A stretch of DNA of 64,000 nucleotides from Streptomyces sp. JH34 (GCF_029428875.1 NZ_JAJSOO010000001.1:5084001-5148000); one strand, 5' to 3'. Shown: positions 53,574-62,505, numbered from the stretch's first letter. Notes: generated from the sequence alone by a model not told the origin. Program-made: numbers and translations.

Positions 53574-54391
53574 CAGGCACCCCTCTTCTGCGCGGAGCCG
53601 GGCGCGGGCTCGGCGAGCAGCGCCGAGTAGCCGCGCTCCAGCGGGCTGTCCCCCGGATGGCCGGCGGTTCCCGCGGCGGCCATCCCGGCAGGGGTGCCCT
53701 GGAAGACCAGCCGGCCCTCGGCGAAGAGCACCACATCGGTGCAGGCCGCCGCGACGTCCTCCACCAGATGCGTGGAGACGACCACGCAGGTGTCCGTGGC
53801 CAGCTCCTGCAGCAGTTCACGGAAGCGCATCCGCTGCGCCGGGTCCAGGCCGACCGTCGGCTCGTCCAGCAGCAGGACCTCCGGGTCGTTGACGATGGCC
53901 TGGGCGATGCCGGCCCGTCGCACCATGCCGCCGGACAGGGCCTTCATCCGGTCGTCGGCGCGGTCCGCGAGACCGACCCGCTCCACGGCTCGCTGGACGG
54001 CCGCCGGGACGTCCGCCTTGGGGACTTCCTTCAGCCAGGCCATGTACTCGACGAACTCGCGCACCGTGAACCGCTTGTAGTAACCGAACTCCTGCGGCAG
54101 ATAGCCGATCCGGCGGCGCACCGAGCGGTGCTCGTCCGCGGAGGCCACGGACGTGCCGAACAGCTCCAAGGCGCCCTCGGCGGGCCGCAGCACGGTGGCC
54201 AGTGCCCGGATGAGCGTGGTCTTGCCCGCCCCGTTCGGGCCGAGGAGGCCGTGCACGCCCGTGCCGAGGGACAGGTCGAGCCCGTCGACGGCCATCCGGG
54301 TCCGTCCGACCCGGATTTTCAGTCCTGCGGCCCTGATCTCATGGGCGTAGGTCCTCGGCGCGACTTCCGCCGCGCTCACCGCGCGTGTCAT
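53570..54391 (-). CDS. ABC transporter ATP-binding protein
   Basis: 273 aa ATPase of the ABC-2 export type. Walker A GPNGAGKTT, Q-loop YLPQEFGYYKRFTVREF, signature LSGGMVRR, Walker B VLLLDEP, H-loop VVSTHLVED. The N-terminal extension is about 40 residues. ATG 54391 with GAGAGGAA upstream. Sits between an anti-sigma-like gene and two membrane genes, so it powers export controlled by the ECF sigma factor. Confidence 0.92.
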   Translation of the reverse strand: MTRAVSAAEVAPRTYAHEIRAAGLKIRVGRTRMAVDGLDLSLGTGVHGLLGPNGAGKTTLIRALATVLRPAEGALELFGTSVASADEHRSVRRRIGYLPQEFGYYKRFTVREFVEYMAWLKEVPKADVPAAVQRAVERVGLADRADDRMKALSGGMVRRAGIAQAIVNDPEVLLLDEPTVGLDPAQRMRFRELLQELATDTCVVVSTHLVEDVAAACTDVVLFAEGRLVFQGTPAGMAAAGTAGHPGDSPLERGYSALLAEPAPGSAQKRGAW

Positions 54392-54432
54392 GCGCTGTTC
54401 CTCTCGGGTGGTGGTGGTGGGGGTCAGGGTGG

Positions 54433-55272
54433 TCACGGGGAAACCCGGGGGACCGTGGTGTACGAGCCCCGGCGGGCCATCACGACGCCCATGCCGAGCA
54501 CGAGCAACAGGCCCCACACGGGCAGGCTGTCCGGGTCCAGGAAGGCGGACTTGCTGCGGTTGATCAGAGACGGCGCCATCACACCGGCCGTCCACACGGC
54601 CATCAGGCCGAGAGCGGCGCGGGCCACCCCGAAGACGCCGCCGAGCGCCAGGGCCGCCGAGGTCAGGGCCAGGCAGGGCAGCAGCCACTGAGCTGCCGAC
54701 ACCCCGGCCGGCCACCCCGCGGCCAGCAGAACGGGGACGACCACGGCCAGCACGGACGCGGTGCGGCGCAGCACCAGGTGCAGTCCCGCCCGCGGGGCCG
54801 CCGCCGTCAGCTCGTACGCCGGATCGAGCCCCCGCGACCAGGACGCGGCGACCCCGCCCAGCGGCAGGACCGGGGCGAGCAGCAGCACCAGCGACACCTC
54901 GCTGAAGCCGGGAGCGGCCAGGTCCAGCGCCAGCGCGATCAGGACGACGCCGACGGTCATGGCCAGCCACGGGGCCATCGCCGGTGTGAGCCACGCCGTC
55001 AGCCACACCGGCCGGCGCCGCCGCGCCGGCATCGTGGGCGCGGTGTCCAGACTCGGCTCCAGGCCGCGCCAGACGGTGCCGATCAGCGAGGTGACGTCGG
55101 GCGCCCCGGTCTCCACGGCGTCCGAGAGCCGGGTGCGGCATGTCGCGCAGGCCTCCAGGTGCGCCTCCAGCGCCCACACCTCGTCGGCGGCGATGTCCGC
55201 GTCGCCGCGCGCGTAACGGCCGATGAGCCGCACGGACGCGTGTTCTCTGCTCTCTCCGCTCAACCCGCTCAT
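54433..55272 (-). CDS. Membrane protein with zinc-finger anti-sigma-like N terminus
   Basis: 279 aa. The first 60 residues include HLEACATCRTRL, the HxxxCxxC pattern of zinc-binding anti-sigma factors (zf-HC2 type). About six membrane segments follow, more than the usual single one of an anti-sigma factor. Starts in an ATGA overlap with the sigma gene. It probably holds the partner sigma factor inactive until the membrane part senses a signal. Confidence 0.82.
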   Translation of the reverse strand: MSGLSGESREHASVRLIGRYARGDADIAADEVWALEAHLEACATCRTRLSDAVETGAPDVTSLIGTVWRGLEPSLDTAPTMPARRRRPVWLTAWLTPAMAPWLAMTVGVVLIALALDLAAPGFSEVSLVLLLAPVLPLGGVAASWSRGLDPAYELTAAAPRAGLHLVLRRTASVLAVVVPVLLAAGWPAGVSAAQWLLPCLALTSAALALGGVFGVARAALGLMAVWTAGVMAPSLINRSKSAFLDPDSLPVWGLLLVLGMGVVMARRGSYTTVPRVSP

Positions 55273-55829
55273 GCCAGCGCCTTCCGCATCGCGATCCGCG
55301 CCCGGCGGGCACGGGTCTTGACCGTGCCCTCGGGCAGCCCGAGCAGGGCGGCGGTCTCCCGGACGGACAGCCCGTCGAGCACCGTGGCCTGCAGTACCTC
55401 TCTGAGTTCCGGGGCCAGACGCCGAAGCGCGTCGCCGACGTCACCGTCGACGCCCGCCGCGAGCGCCTCCTCCTCGGCGGCGGGCGCCATAACCCGCGCG
55501 GCGGCGGCCGGAGGCGGCTCGGCGTGGTGGGCGCGGCGTCGGAAGGCGTCCACGAGGCGGCGCGCCGCGATCGTCCACAGCCATCCGACGGCCGTGCCGC
55601 CGACCGCGCTGCCGGCGAACGCGCCCGCCGCGCGCCACACCGCCAGATACGTCTCCTGCATCACCTCGGCGACGATCTGCTCGTCGGAGCAGCGGCGGCG
55701 CAGCCGTACCGCCATCCACGGCGACGTGCGCCGGTACAGCTCCTCGAACGCGGCGCGGTCGCCCTTGGCCACCAGGTGGACGAGGCGCTCCTCGTCCACC
55801 TGGTGCAGCGCTTTCCTGTCTGCTCTCAC
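55269..55829 (-). CDS. ECF RNA polymerase sigma factor
   Basis: 186 aa. Region 2 RAAFEELYRRTSPWMAVRLR and EIVAEVMQETYLAVWR-like core (DEQIVAEVMQETYLAVW), region 4 VLQATVLDGLSVRETAALLG with helix-turn-helix LPEGTVKTRARRARIAM. Start taken at GTG 55829; the frame is open to about 55961, so a start up to 44 codons earlier is possible. Upstream lies GTGATCTGCGTCAC (55873-55886). It heads the module sigma / anti-sigma / ATPase / two membrane proteins. Confidence 0.9.
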   Translation of the reverse strand: MRADRKALHQVDEERLVHLVAKGDRAAFEELYRRTSPWMAVRLRRRCSDEQIVAEVMQETYLAVWRAAGAFAGSAVGGTAVGWLWTIAARRLVDAFRRRAHHAEPPPAAAARVMAPAAEEEALAAGVDGDVGDALRRLAPELREVLQATVLDGLSVRETAALLGLPEGTVKTRARRARIAMRKALA

Positions 55830-56315
55830 ACCTGCTGGACGCCGGACCGGGCCCTCGGGTTTTCTCTCAGCCGTGATCTGCGTCACGTGAGGCGGCGGCG
55901 GTACCTGGCCGGACCGTGGTAGGACCCCCGCGGGCGCCGGCCGGATGGGTGGCCCGTGCACCCCGGAACGGTGGCGGCCGACGAGGCCTGCCGCAGGACG
56001 GAACCAAGCGGGCGATGAGCGGGGTTGCGACCCCGTGCCTTCGGCGGCGGCGCCCCGGAACGCCGTCTCCGGACGGGGCGGGCCGCGCTCTCACGCGCTG
56101 GGCTCAGGCGCGGACCCGCCCGGACGTCACCGGCCGCCCCGCCCGCCGCGCACCGTCACCACCGGGCGCAGGGCAGACGCGTGGAGAAGTGCCCCGGTCG
56201 GGGCGGGGCCGGACTCACCGAGGGCCCGGCCTCCTGGGAGCACGCGGACGTGGCGAGCCGTCCGCCGAGGCCGCGGCCCACCCCGCCCTTCCGTGTTCGG
56301 AGCCGGACGAGACCG
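55830..56315. promoter_or_regulatory. Intergenic region upstream of ECF module
   Basis: About 486 bp without a gene I can support. The only clear element is GTGATCTGCGTCAC at 55873-55886, which fits the Crp pattern GTG-N6-GNCAC and lies 44-57 bases upstream of the chosen sigma start. The distal part, near the end of the ABC exporter gene, shows nothing notable. Confidence 0.45.
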
Positions 56316-58238
56316 TCAGTCCACCTCGGCCAGAGCCTGGGCGAACTGGGCTGCGTACAGCCGTGCGTACGCCCCCTCCGCCGCCAGCAGCTCGTCGTGC
56401 GTGCCCTGTTCGACGATCGAGCCGTTCTCCATCACCAGGATCACGTCGGCGTCCCGGATGGTGGAGAGCCGGTGCGCGATCACGAAGCTCGTACGGCCGT
56501 GGGCCAGCCGCGCCATCGCCTTCTGGATCAGCACCTCGGTACGCGTGTCCACCGAGCTGGTGGCCTCGTCGAGCACCAGGATCACCGGGTCGGACAGGAA
56601 CGCGCGCGCGATCGTGATCAGCTGCTTCTCACCGGCGCTGACCCCGGCACCCTCGTCGTCGAGCACCGTGTCGTAGCCGTCGGGCAGCGTGCGGACGAAA
56701 CGGTCGGCGTGGGCCGCCCGCGCGGCGTCCTCGATCTCCTCCCGGGTCACCTCGCGCGAGGCGCCGTAGGCGATGTTCTCCGCGATCGTGCCGCCGAACA
56801 GCCAGGTGTCCTGGAGCACCATGCCTATGCCCGAACGGAGTTCGTCGCGCGTCATCTTCGCCGCGTCGACCCCGTCGAGGGTGATCCGGCCGCCCGTCAC
56901 CTCGTAGAACCGCATCAGCAGATTGACCAGGGTCGTCTTGCCGGCACCGGTCGGGCCGACGATCGCGACCGTGTGGCCGGGCTCCACGCTCAGCGAGAGG
57001 TCCTCGATGAGCGGCTTCTCCGGGTCGTACCGGAACGACACGTTCTCCAGCGCGACACTGCCACGCAGCTCCTCCGGCCGCTCGGCGGGATCGGGGTCGG
57101 GCGCCTGCTCCTCGGCGTCCAGCAGACCGAAGACCCGCTCGGCCGAAGCGATGCCCGACTGCACCAGGTTCGCCATCGAGGCGACCTGGGTCAGCGGCAT
57201 CGAGAACTGCCGCGAGTACTGGATGAACGCCTGCACGTCACCGATGGACAGCGCGCCCGATGCCACGCGCAGCCCGCCGACGACCGCGACCAGCACGTAG
57301 TTCAGGTTCGACACGAACATCATCAGCGGCTGCATGATCCCGCTGTTGAACTGGGCTTTGAAGCCCGCCTCGTACAACGCCTCGTTCTGCTCGGCGAAGT
57401 CGCGGGCGGATTCCTCCTGCCGGCCGAAGACCTTCACCAGGGTGTGGCCGGTGTACATCTCCTCGATGTGGGCGTTGAGCCTGCCCGTCACCTTCCACTG
57501 CGCCACGAAGTGCGGCTGCGACCGCTTGCCGACCCGCGCGGCCACGAACACCGACAGCGGGATCGTCACCAGCGCGACCAGGGCCAGCAGGGGCGAGATC
57601 CAGAACATCATGATCAGCACGCCGACGATGGTGAGCAGGGAGTTGATCAGCTGACCCATCGTCTGCTGCATCGTCTGCGAGATGTTGTCGATGTCGTTCG
57701 TCGCCCGGCTCAGCACCTCACCGCGCTGCTGCCGGTCGAAGTACGACAGCGGGAGCCGTGCCAGCTTGGTCTGCAGGTCCTCGCGCAGCTGGAAGACGAC
57801 CCGGTTGATCACCCGGATCGAGACCCGGGTCGACACCAGCATCAGCAGCCCCGCGCCGACGTAGACCACCAGCACCGCGAGCAGGACCTGGCCCACGGCG
57901 CCGAAGTCGATGCCGGTGCCCGGCGTGAAGTCCACCCCGGTCAGCATGTCGGCGAGCCCGTCGTCGCCCTTCTCGCGCAGGCTCTCGATGGCCTGTTCCT
58001 TGGTGGTGCCGTCCGGCATCTGCCGTCCGACGACACCCGCGAAGATCAGGTCGGTGGCCGCACCGAGGATCTTGGGCCCCACGACGGAGAGCGCCACGCT
58101 CAGCGCCACGGCACCCAGCATCAGGTACAGCGAGGCCTTCTCCTTGCTGAACCTCCTCAGCAGCCGCTTCCCGGATCCCTTGAAGTCCATGGAGCGCTCG
58201 GTGGGCCCCATCATCATCCGTCCGCCCGGTCCTGCCAT
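56316..58238 (-). CDS. ABC exporter, consensus subunit of a heterodimer
   Basis: 640 aa half-transporter (membrane domain about residues 40-340, ATPase about 385-640). Walker A GPTGAGKTT; Walker B LVLDEATSSVD with the catalytic Glu; H-loop AHRLSTI intact. The signature is the unusual VSAGEKQ in place of LSGGQ. This is what is expected of the partner that supplies the degenerate signature in heterodimeric exporters such as TM287/288 or TmrAB. One-base overlap with the upstream partner gene. Substrate unknown, probably drugs or lipids. Confidence 0.92.
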   Translation of the reverse strand: MAGPGGRMMMGPTERSMDFKGSGKRLLRRFSKEKASLYLMLGAVALSVALSVVGPKILGAATDLIFAGVVGRQMPDGTTKEQAIESLREKGDDGLADMLTGVDFTPGTGIDFGAVGQVLLAVLVVYVGAGLLMLVSTRVSIRVINRVVFQLREDLQTKLARLPLSYFDRQQRGEVLSRATNDIDNISQTMQQTMGQLINSLLTIVGVLIMMFWISPLLALVALVTIPLSVFVAARVGKRSQPHFVAQWKVTGRLNAHIEEMYTGHTLVKVFGRQEESARDFAEQNEALYEAGFKAQFNSGIMQPLMMFVSNLNYVLVAVVGGLRVASGALSIGDVQAFIQYSRQFSMPLTQVASMANLVQSGIASAERVFGLLDAEEQAPDPDPAERPEELRGSVALENVSFRYDPEKPLIEDLSLSVEPGHTVAIVGPTGAGKTTLVNLLMRFYEVTGGRITLDGVDAAKMTRDELRSGIGMVLQDTWLFGGTIAENIAYGASREVTREEIEDAARAAHADRFVRTLPDGYDTVLDDEGAGVSAGEKQLITIARAFLSDPVILVLDEATSSVDTRTEVLIQKAMARLAHGRTSFVIAHRLSTIRDADVILVMENGSIVEQGTHDELLAAEGAYARLYAAQFAQALAEVD

Positions 58239-59971
58239 CAGGCGGCCTCCGCTTCCGTCAGCTGGGAGAGCACGATCTCCCGGTAGGTTTCGTTGCCTTC
58301 CATGAGCTCGTGATGGCTGCCCGTCCCGACGACCCGGCCCTCGTCCAGCACCAGGATCCGGTCGGCGTCACGGATCGTGGACACCCGCTGGGCCACGATC
58401 ACCACGGTCGCCCCCGCCGTCTCCCGGGACAGTGCCCCGCGCAGCGCGGCGTCCGTCGCGTAGTCCAGGGCCGAGAACGAGTCGTCGAAGAGATAGATCT
58501 CCGGCTCCTGCACCAGCGTCCGCGCGATCGCGAGCCGCTGCCGCTGACCGCCGGAGACATTGGTGCCGCCCTGCGAGATCGGCGCGTCGAGGCCGTGCTC
58601 CAGCCCTTCCACGAAGTCCTTCGCCTGTGCCACCTCCAGCGCGTGCCACAGCTGCTCGTCGGTGGCGTCCGGATTGCCGTAGCGCAGATTCGTCGCGACC
58701 GTGCCCGAGAACAGGTACGGCTTCTGCGGGACCAGGCTCACGGTCTTCGCCAGCAGGACGGGATCCAGTGTCCGCACGTCCGTGCCGTCGACCAGCACGT
58801 CGCCGTCCGTCGCGTCGAACAGCCGCGGAACGAGCCCGAGCAGCGTCGACTTCCCGCTGCCCGTCGACCCGATGATCGCGGTCGTCTCCCCGGGCCGGGC
58901 CACCAGATCGACCGAGCGCAGCACCGGCTCCTCGGCCCCCGGGAAGCGGAACTCCGCGCCCCGTATCTCCAGATGCCCGTGCTTCAGCACCTTCGTCACC
59001 GGAGCGGTGGGCGGCACCACGCTCGACTCGGTCTCCAGGACCTCCTGGATGCGCTCCGCGCACACCTCGGCGCGCGGGACCATGATGAACATGAAGGTGG
59101 CCATCATCACCGACATCACGATCTGCATCAGATACGCGAGGAACGCGGTGAGCGCCCCGATCTGCATCCCGCCGCTGTCGATGCGGTGCGCCCCGAACCA
59201 GACCACCGCGATCGACGACAGGTTCACCACCGTCATCACCGTCGGGAACATGAGGGCCATCAGCCGCCCCGTCGACAGCGCGACGTCCGTCAACTCCGTG
59301 TTGGCGCCGCGGAAGCGCTCCTCCTCGTAGCCGTCACGGATGAAGGCGCGGATGACGCGGTTACCGGTGATCTGCTCGCGCAGCACCCGGTTGACCGCGT
59401 CCAGCCGTACCTGCATCGTGCGGAACAGAGGCCGCATGCGCCTCACGATCAGGCTCACCGAGACACCGAGGACGGGCAGCACGGCCAGCAGCACCGCCGA
59501 CAGCGGGACGTCCTGGCCGAGCGCCATGATGACGCCGCCGACACACATGATGGGCGCCGAGACCATCAGGGTGAACGCCATCAGGACGAGCATCTGGACC
59601 TGCTGCACGTCGTTGGTCGTCCGCGTGATCAGCGAAGGGGCCCCGAACCGGCCCACCTCGCGCGCGGAGAACGACTGCACCCGGCCGAAGACCGACGCGC
59701 GCACGTCGCGTCCGAGCGCGGACGCCGTCCTGGCCCCGTAGTAGACCGCCCCGATGTTGCAGACGATCTGCAGGACGCTGACGGCGATCATCACGCCGCC
59801 GAACTCCAGGATGTAGCCCGTGTCACCCCGCACGACACCGTTGTCGATGATGTCCGCGTTGAGGCTGGGCAGGTAGAGGCTTGCGCAGGTCTGCAGGAGC
59901 TGGAGCAGCACCAGCAGCACGATGGGACGTCTGTACGGACCCAGATAGGTCCGCAGGAGTTTTATGAGCAC
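58238..59971 (-). CDS. ABC exporter, degenerate subunit of a heterodimer
   Basis: 577 aa half-transporter starting at GTG 59971 (GAGAG upstream; the frame extends to 60022 without a ribosome site). Walker A GSTGSGKST and signature NVSGGQRQR are good, but Walker B reads YLFDDSFSALD with Asp in place of the catalytic Glu, and the H-loop is AQRVSTI with Gln for His. So its own nucleotide site hydrolyses ATP poorly; the pair has one active and one degenerate site. Confidence 0.92.
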   Translation of the reverse strand: MLIKLLRTYLGPYRRPIVLLVLLQLLQTCASLYLPSLNADIIDNGVVRGDTGYILEFGGVMIAVSVLQIVCNIGAVYYGARTASALGRDVRASVFGRVQSFSAREVGRFGAPSLITRTTNDVQQVQMLVLMAFTLMVSAPIMCVGGVIMALGQDVPLSAVLLAVLPVLGVSVSLIVRRMRPLFRTMQVRLDAVNRVLREQITGNRVIRAFIRDGYEEERFRGANTELTDVALSTGRLMALMFPTVMTVVNLSSIAVVWFGAHRIDSGGMQIGALTAFLAYLMQIVMSVMMATFMFIMVPRAEVCAERIQEVLETESSVVPPTAPVTKVLKHGHLEIRGAEFRFPGAEEPVLRSVDLVARPGETTAIIGSTGSGKSTLLGLVPRLFDATDGDVLVDGTDVRTLDPVLLAKTVSLVPQKPYLFSGTVATNLRYGNPDATDEQLWHALEVAQAKDFVEGLEHGLDAPISQGGTNVSGGQRQRLAIARTLVQEPEIYLFDDSFSALDYATDAALRGALSRETAGATVVIVAQRVSTIRDADRILVLDEGRVVGTGSHHELMEGNETYREIVLSQLTEAEAA

Positions 59972-60072
59972 ACGAGTCTCTCGGAGTCGGCGAAGAGCAG
60001 AGGCCGGTACATACTCCGGCACTCCGGTCCACGACCGCCAACGCTTTTGCCCAAGCCCGGGTCAAATCGCTG

Positions 60073-60105
60073 GGGGCCCCGCACGGTTCAGGCCCGCGGG
60101 GCCCC
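60073..60105. terminator. Hairpin between ABC exporter genes and xylulokinase gene
   Basis: GGGGCCCCGC (60073-60082) and GCGGGGCCCC (60096-60105) form a perfect 10-bp stem with a 13-base loop, just after the stop of the kinase gene on the minus strand. TTTT follows on the plus strand. Confidence 0.7.
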
Positions 60106-60109
60106 GTTT

Positions 60110-61555
60110 TCAGACAGCCGGGTCGAACGCCCCGGGGTGGATCTGGTCGCGGGTCGCCCCGTACTGCTGGCGGACCGCGCCGCCCACAGCGAGCTCCTCA
60201 CCCGGCTCCAGCACCTGCGCGTCCGCCTCCTTCCAGGCCGGTGGAGTGCGCGGATCGAGCGTCCCCTGCGAGACGCCGAGCGCCCACGCCGCCTGCCGGG
60301 CCGCACCCAGTGCCGCGTACTCGGCGGGCTGCGGCACGACGACCTGGGTGCCGAACAGTGCGGGGGCCAGCGCCTGCACGGCGGGCAGTTCGGCCGCGGC
60401 GCCCAGCAGGAACACCCGCCGCACCTCCACACCGCGGTCCCGCAGCACGTCCAGCGCGTCGGCCAGCGAGCACAGCATGCCCTCGAAGGCTGCCCGTGCC
60501 AGGTGCTCGGGCTTCATCGACTCACGCCGCAGTCCGCTCAGGGTTCCGGCGGTGTGCGGCAGATGCGGGGTGCGCTCGCCCTCCAGGTACGGCAGCAGGA
60601 CGAGTCCCGAGGCCCCCGGCGTCGACTCCAGCGCCAGCCCGGACAGTTCGTCCAGCCCCTCCAGTCCGAGCATCTCCGCCGTGCCGCGCAGGGCGCGGAC
60701 CGCGTTCGACGTGTGGACCACCGGCAGGTGCATCCCCGTCGCGTCGGCGAAGGAGGTGATCATCCCCGTGGGGTCGGCCAGTGCCTCGTGGTGCACGGCC
60801 ATCACCGATCCCGAGGCGCCCAGCGACACGACGGCGTCCCCGACGGCGACACCCAGCCCGAAGGCGGCGGCCATCGTCTCGCCGGTACCCGCGGAGATCA
60901 GCAGACCCTCCGGTGTCGTCCCGGCGGCGTCGGCCGGGCCGAGGACCTCGGGCAGCGCCGCATGGTGGCCGAGCGCCAGCTCCACCAGGTCGGGCCGGTA
61001 CGAACCGGACCCGGTCGACCAGTAGCCCGTCCCGGACGCCGCACCGCGGTCCGTCGTCCGCCGGGCGGGCCGGCCGAGGAGCTGCCACACCAGCCAGTCG
61101 TGCGGCTGCAGGACCGCCGCTACCCGCTGCGCGTTCTCGGGCTCGCTCCGCGCCAGCCAGCGCAGCTTCGCCACGGGCTGGGAGGACTGGGGCACGGCCC
61201 CGACCGCCTCGGCCCAGGGCTGCCGCCCGCCGAGCCCGTCGATCAGATCCGCCGCGGCGGCCTGAGCCCGCCGGTCGTTGCCGAGCAGCGCCGGACGTAC
61301 GAGATTGCCCTGGTGGTCCAGCGGAACCAGCCCGTGCTGCTGCGCGGACACACCGATGGCCTGCACGCCTTCGAGCAGCCCTCCGGAGGCCGCCTCACCG
61401 AGTGAGAGCAGCCACGCCTGCGGATCCACCTCGGAGGCCTTGGCCTCGATCGGATGCGCGGCGTACCCCTGCCGCAGCACCTCACCGGTGTCCGTGTCGC
61501 AGACGACGATGTGCGTGAAGGCGGATGAACTGTCCAAGCCGGCCACTATGCCCAT
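60110..61555 (-). CDS. xylB: FGGY family carbohydrate kinase, xylulokinase-like
   Basis: 481 aa. FGGY-family start MGIVAGLDSSSAFTHIVVCD, QQHGLVPLD near residue 80 (xylulokinase-like substrate contact), ISAGTGETMAAAFGL and LGASGSVMAVHHEAL (phosphate 2 loops), ATP/adenosine motif LLGAAAELPAVQALAPALFG. The FGGY signature is only approximate, so xylulose is a likely but not certain substrate. ATG 61555 has no clear ribosome site. Tandem repeats lie upstream. Confidence 0.85.
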   Translation of the reverse strand: MGIVAGLDSSSAFTHIVVCDTDTGEVLRQGYAAHPIEAKASEVDPQAWLLSLGEAASGGLLEGVQAIGVSAQQHGLVPLDHQGNLVRPALLGNDRRAQAAAADLIDGLGGRQPWAEAVGAVPQSSQPVAKLRWLARSEPENAQRVAAVLQPHDWLVWQLLGRPARRTTDRGAASGTGYWSTGSGSYRPDLVELALGHHAALPEVLGPADAAGTTPEGLLISAGTGETMAAAFGLGVAVGDAVVSLGASGSVMAVHHEALADPTGMITSFADATGMHLPVVHTSNAVRALRGTAEMLGLEGLDELSGLALESTPGASGLVLLPYLEGERTPHLPHTAGTLSGLRRESMKPEHLARAAFEGMLCSLADALDVLRDRGVEVRRVFLLGAAAELPAVQALAPALFGTQVVVPQPAEYAALGAARQAAWALGVSQGTLDPRTPPAWKEADAQVLEPGEELAVGGAVRQQYGATRDQIHPGAFDPAV

Positions 61556-61578
61556 GGACAAGATTCTGCCGCACCCGC

Positions 61579-61669
61579 GGGCCGTTCCCGTACCGGGCCG
61601 TTCCCGTACCGGGCCGTTCCCGTACCGGGCCGTTCCCGTACCGGGCGGCACCCGGCACGGGAACGGGCC
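61579..61669 (-). repeat. Four tandem 16-bp repeats plus inverted copy upstream of xylB
   Basis: GGGCCGTTCCCGTACC is repeated four times without gap at 61579-61642. An inverted, slightly diverged copy (GGCACGGGAACGGGCC, 61654-61669) follows 11 bases later and can pair with any of the repeats. It lies between the YtxH-like gene and xylB, just after the former's stop, and may end its transcript. Confidence 0.9.
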
Positions 61670-61972
61670 TCAGGTGTTCGTCGTCCCCCAGTCGTCGCTG
61701 CCGTTCCGCCCGCTGCGGTCCCGCAGCGAGCGCACCCGGTCGGAGACGGACACGGGGACCTTGTCCCCGACCTTCTCGCTCACCGAGTGGTAGGCCTTGC
61801 CGGCGAAGTCCCGGCCGCCGTGGGCGGCGGACTCCGCCGCGTTCCGCACGGCGGGATTCTCGGCCAACTGCTGCGCGGCCTTCTTCAGCTGCTCGTAACG
61901 CTCGCGCCCGGCTCGCGTGCCGAGCACGTAACCGAGCGCCACTCCGGCGATGAACGTGAGCCGGTACCGCAT
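61670..61972 (-). CDS. YtxH-like membrane-associated protein
   Basis: 100 aa. Short N-terminal hydrophobic segment with the family motif FIAGVALGYVLGTRAGRERYEQLKK, then an Ala/Lys/Glu helix and a polar tail ending DDWGTTNT. ATG 61972 with GGAAGGG eight bases upstream. YtxH proteins are linked to general stress in bacilli; the role here is unknown. Confidence 0.85.
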   Translation of the reverse strand: MRYRLTFIAGVALGYVLGTRAGRERYEQLKKAAQQLAENPAVRNAAESAAHGGRDFAGKAYHSVSEKVGDKVPVSVSDRVRSLRDRSGRNGSDDWGTTNT

Positions 61973-62153
61973 GGGTGCCACCCTTCCTTCGCTCCGTGCG
62001 ACGTGTGCTGCCCGCCTACCCGCGGACACCCGAGATCACCCCGGGGGATACCGATTGGCGGAGCACCCCCCTGCTTGCGCTAATGTATGTGTCGCAGCGA
62101 ACGCGCGCCGCTCGGCAGCCGCCAGGCAGGTACGATTCGAGGCACCGCAGCAA

Positions 62154-62226
62154 TCCCCTGTAGCTCAATTGGCAGAGCAGCCGGCTGTTAACCGGCAGGT
62201 TACTGGTTCGAGTCCAGTCGGGGGAG
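62154..62226 (+). tRNA. tRNA-Asn (GTT)
   Basis: 73-base cloverleaf: acceptor TCCCCTG pairs with CGGGGGA, D-arm GCTC-AATTGGCA-GAGC, anticodon loop CTGTTAA with GTT at 62187-62189, T-arm ACTGG-TTCGAGT-CCAGT. CCA is not encoded. First of a tandem pair, 5 bp before the second copy. Confidence 0.95.
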
Positions 62227-62231
62227 CGCGA

Positions 62232-62304
62232 TCCCCTGTAGCTCAATTGGCAGAGCATTCGGCTGTTAACCGGAGGGTTACTGGTTCGAGTCCAGTCGGG
62301 GGAG
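62232..62304 (+). tRNA. tRNA-Asn (GTT), second copy
   Basis: Nearly identical to the first copy, differing at the anticodon-stem and variable-loop bases (TTCGG/GAGGG here). Same GTT anticodon. Followed after 11 bp by an intrinsic terminator. Confidence 0.95.
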
Positions 62305-62315
62305 CGAGACGGAAG

Positions 62316-62337
62316 AGGACCCTTCGGGGTCCTTTTT
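62316..62337 (+). terminator. Rho-independent terminator after tRNA-Asn pair
   Basis: AGGACCC (62316-62322), loop TTCG, GGGTCCT (62327-62333) followed by TTTT, a textbook intrinsic terminator with a U tract, rare in this GC-rich sequence. Confidence 0.95.
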
Positions 62338-62483
62338 CGTGTGCCCGCGCGGGGGCACCGGTGACTCTTTCGGGGTGATTCCGTACCGCCGGGAACCGGG
62401 CAGCACGCAGCGCGGTCTTCATGGTCACGCGAAGCAGGGCATCCGCAGCAGGAGATCGTATGACCGGCTATGCTGCGGCAGAC

Positions 62484-62505
62484 GGCGCGTACACATGTAC
62501 GCGCC
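62484..62505 (+). promoter_or_regulatory. Palindrome immediately upstream of CAU tRNA
   Basis: Arms GGCGCGTACA and TGTACGCGCC around CA form a perfect 10-bp inverted repeat, ending 10 bases before the mature tRNA 5' end. It could be an operator or a precursor-tRNA hairpin. Confidence 0.6.

Noticed and set aside
61579..61642. CRISPR array
   Set aside because: The four 16-bp units are contiguous with no spacers, and there are no cas genes in the window.
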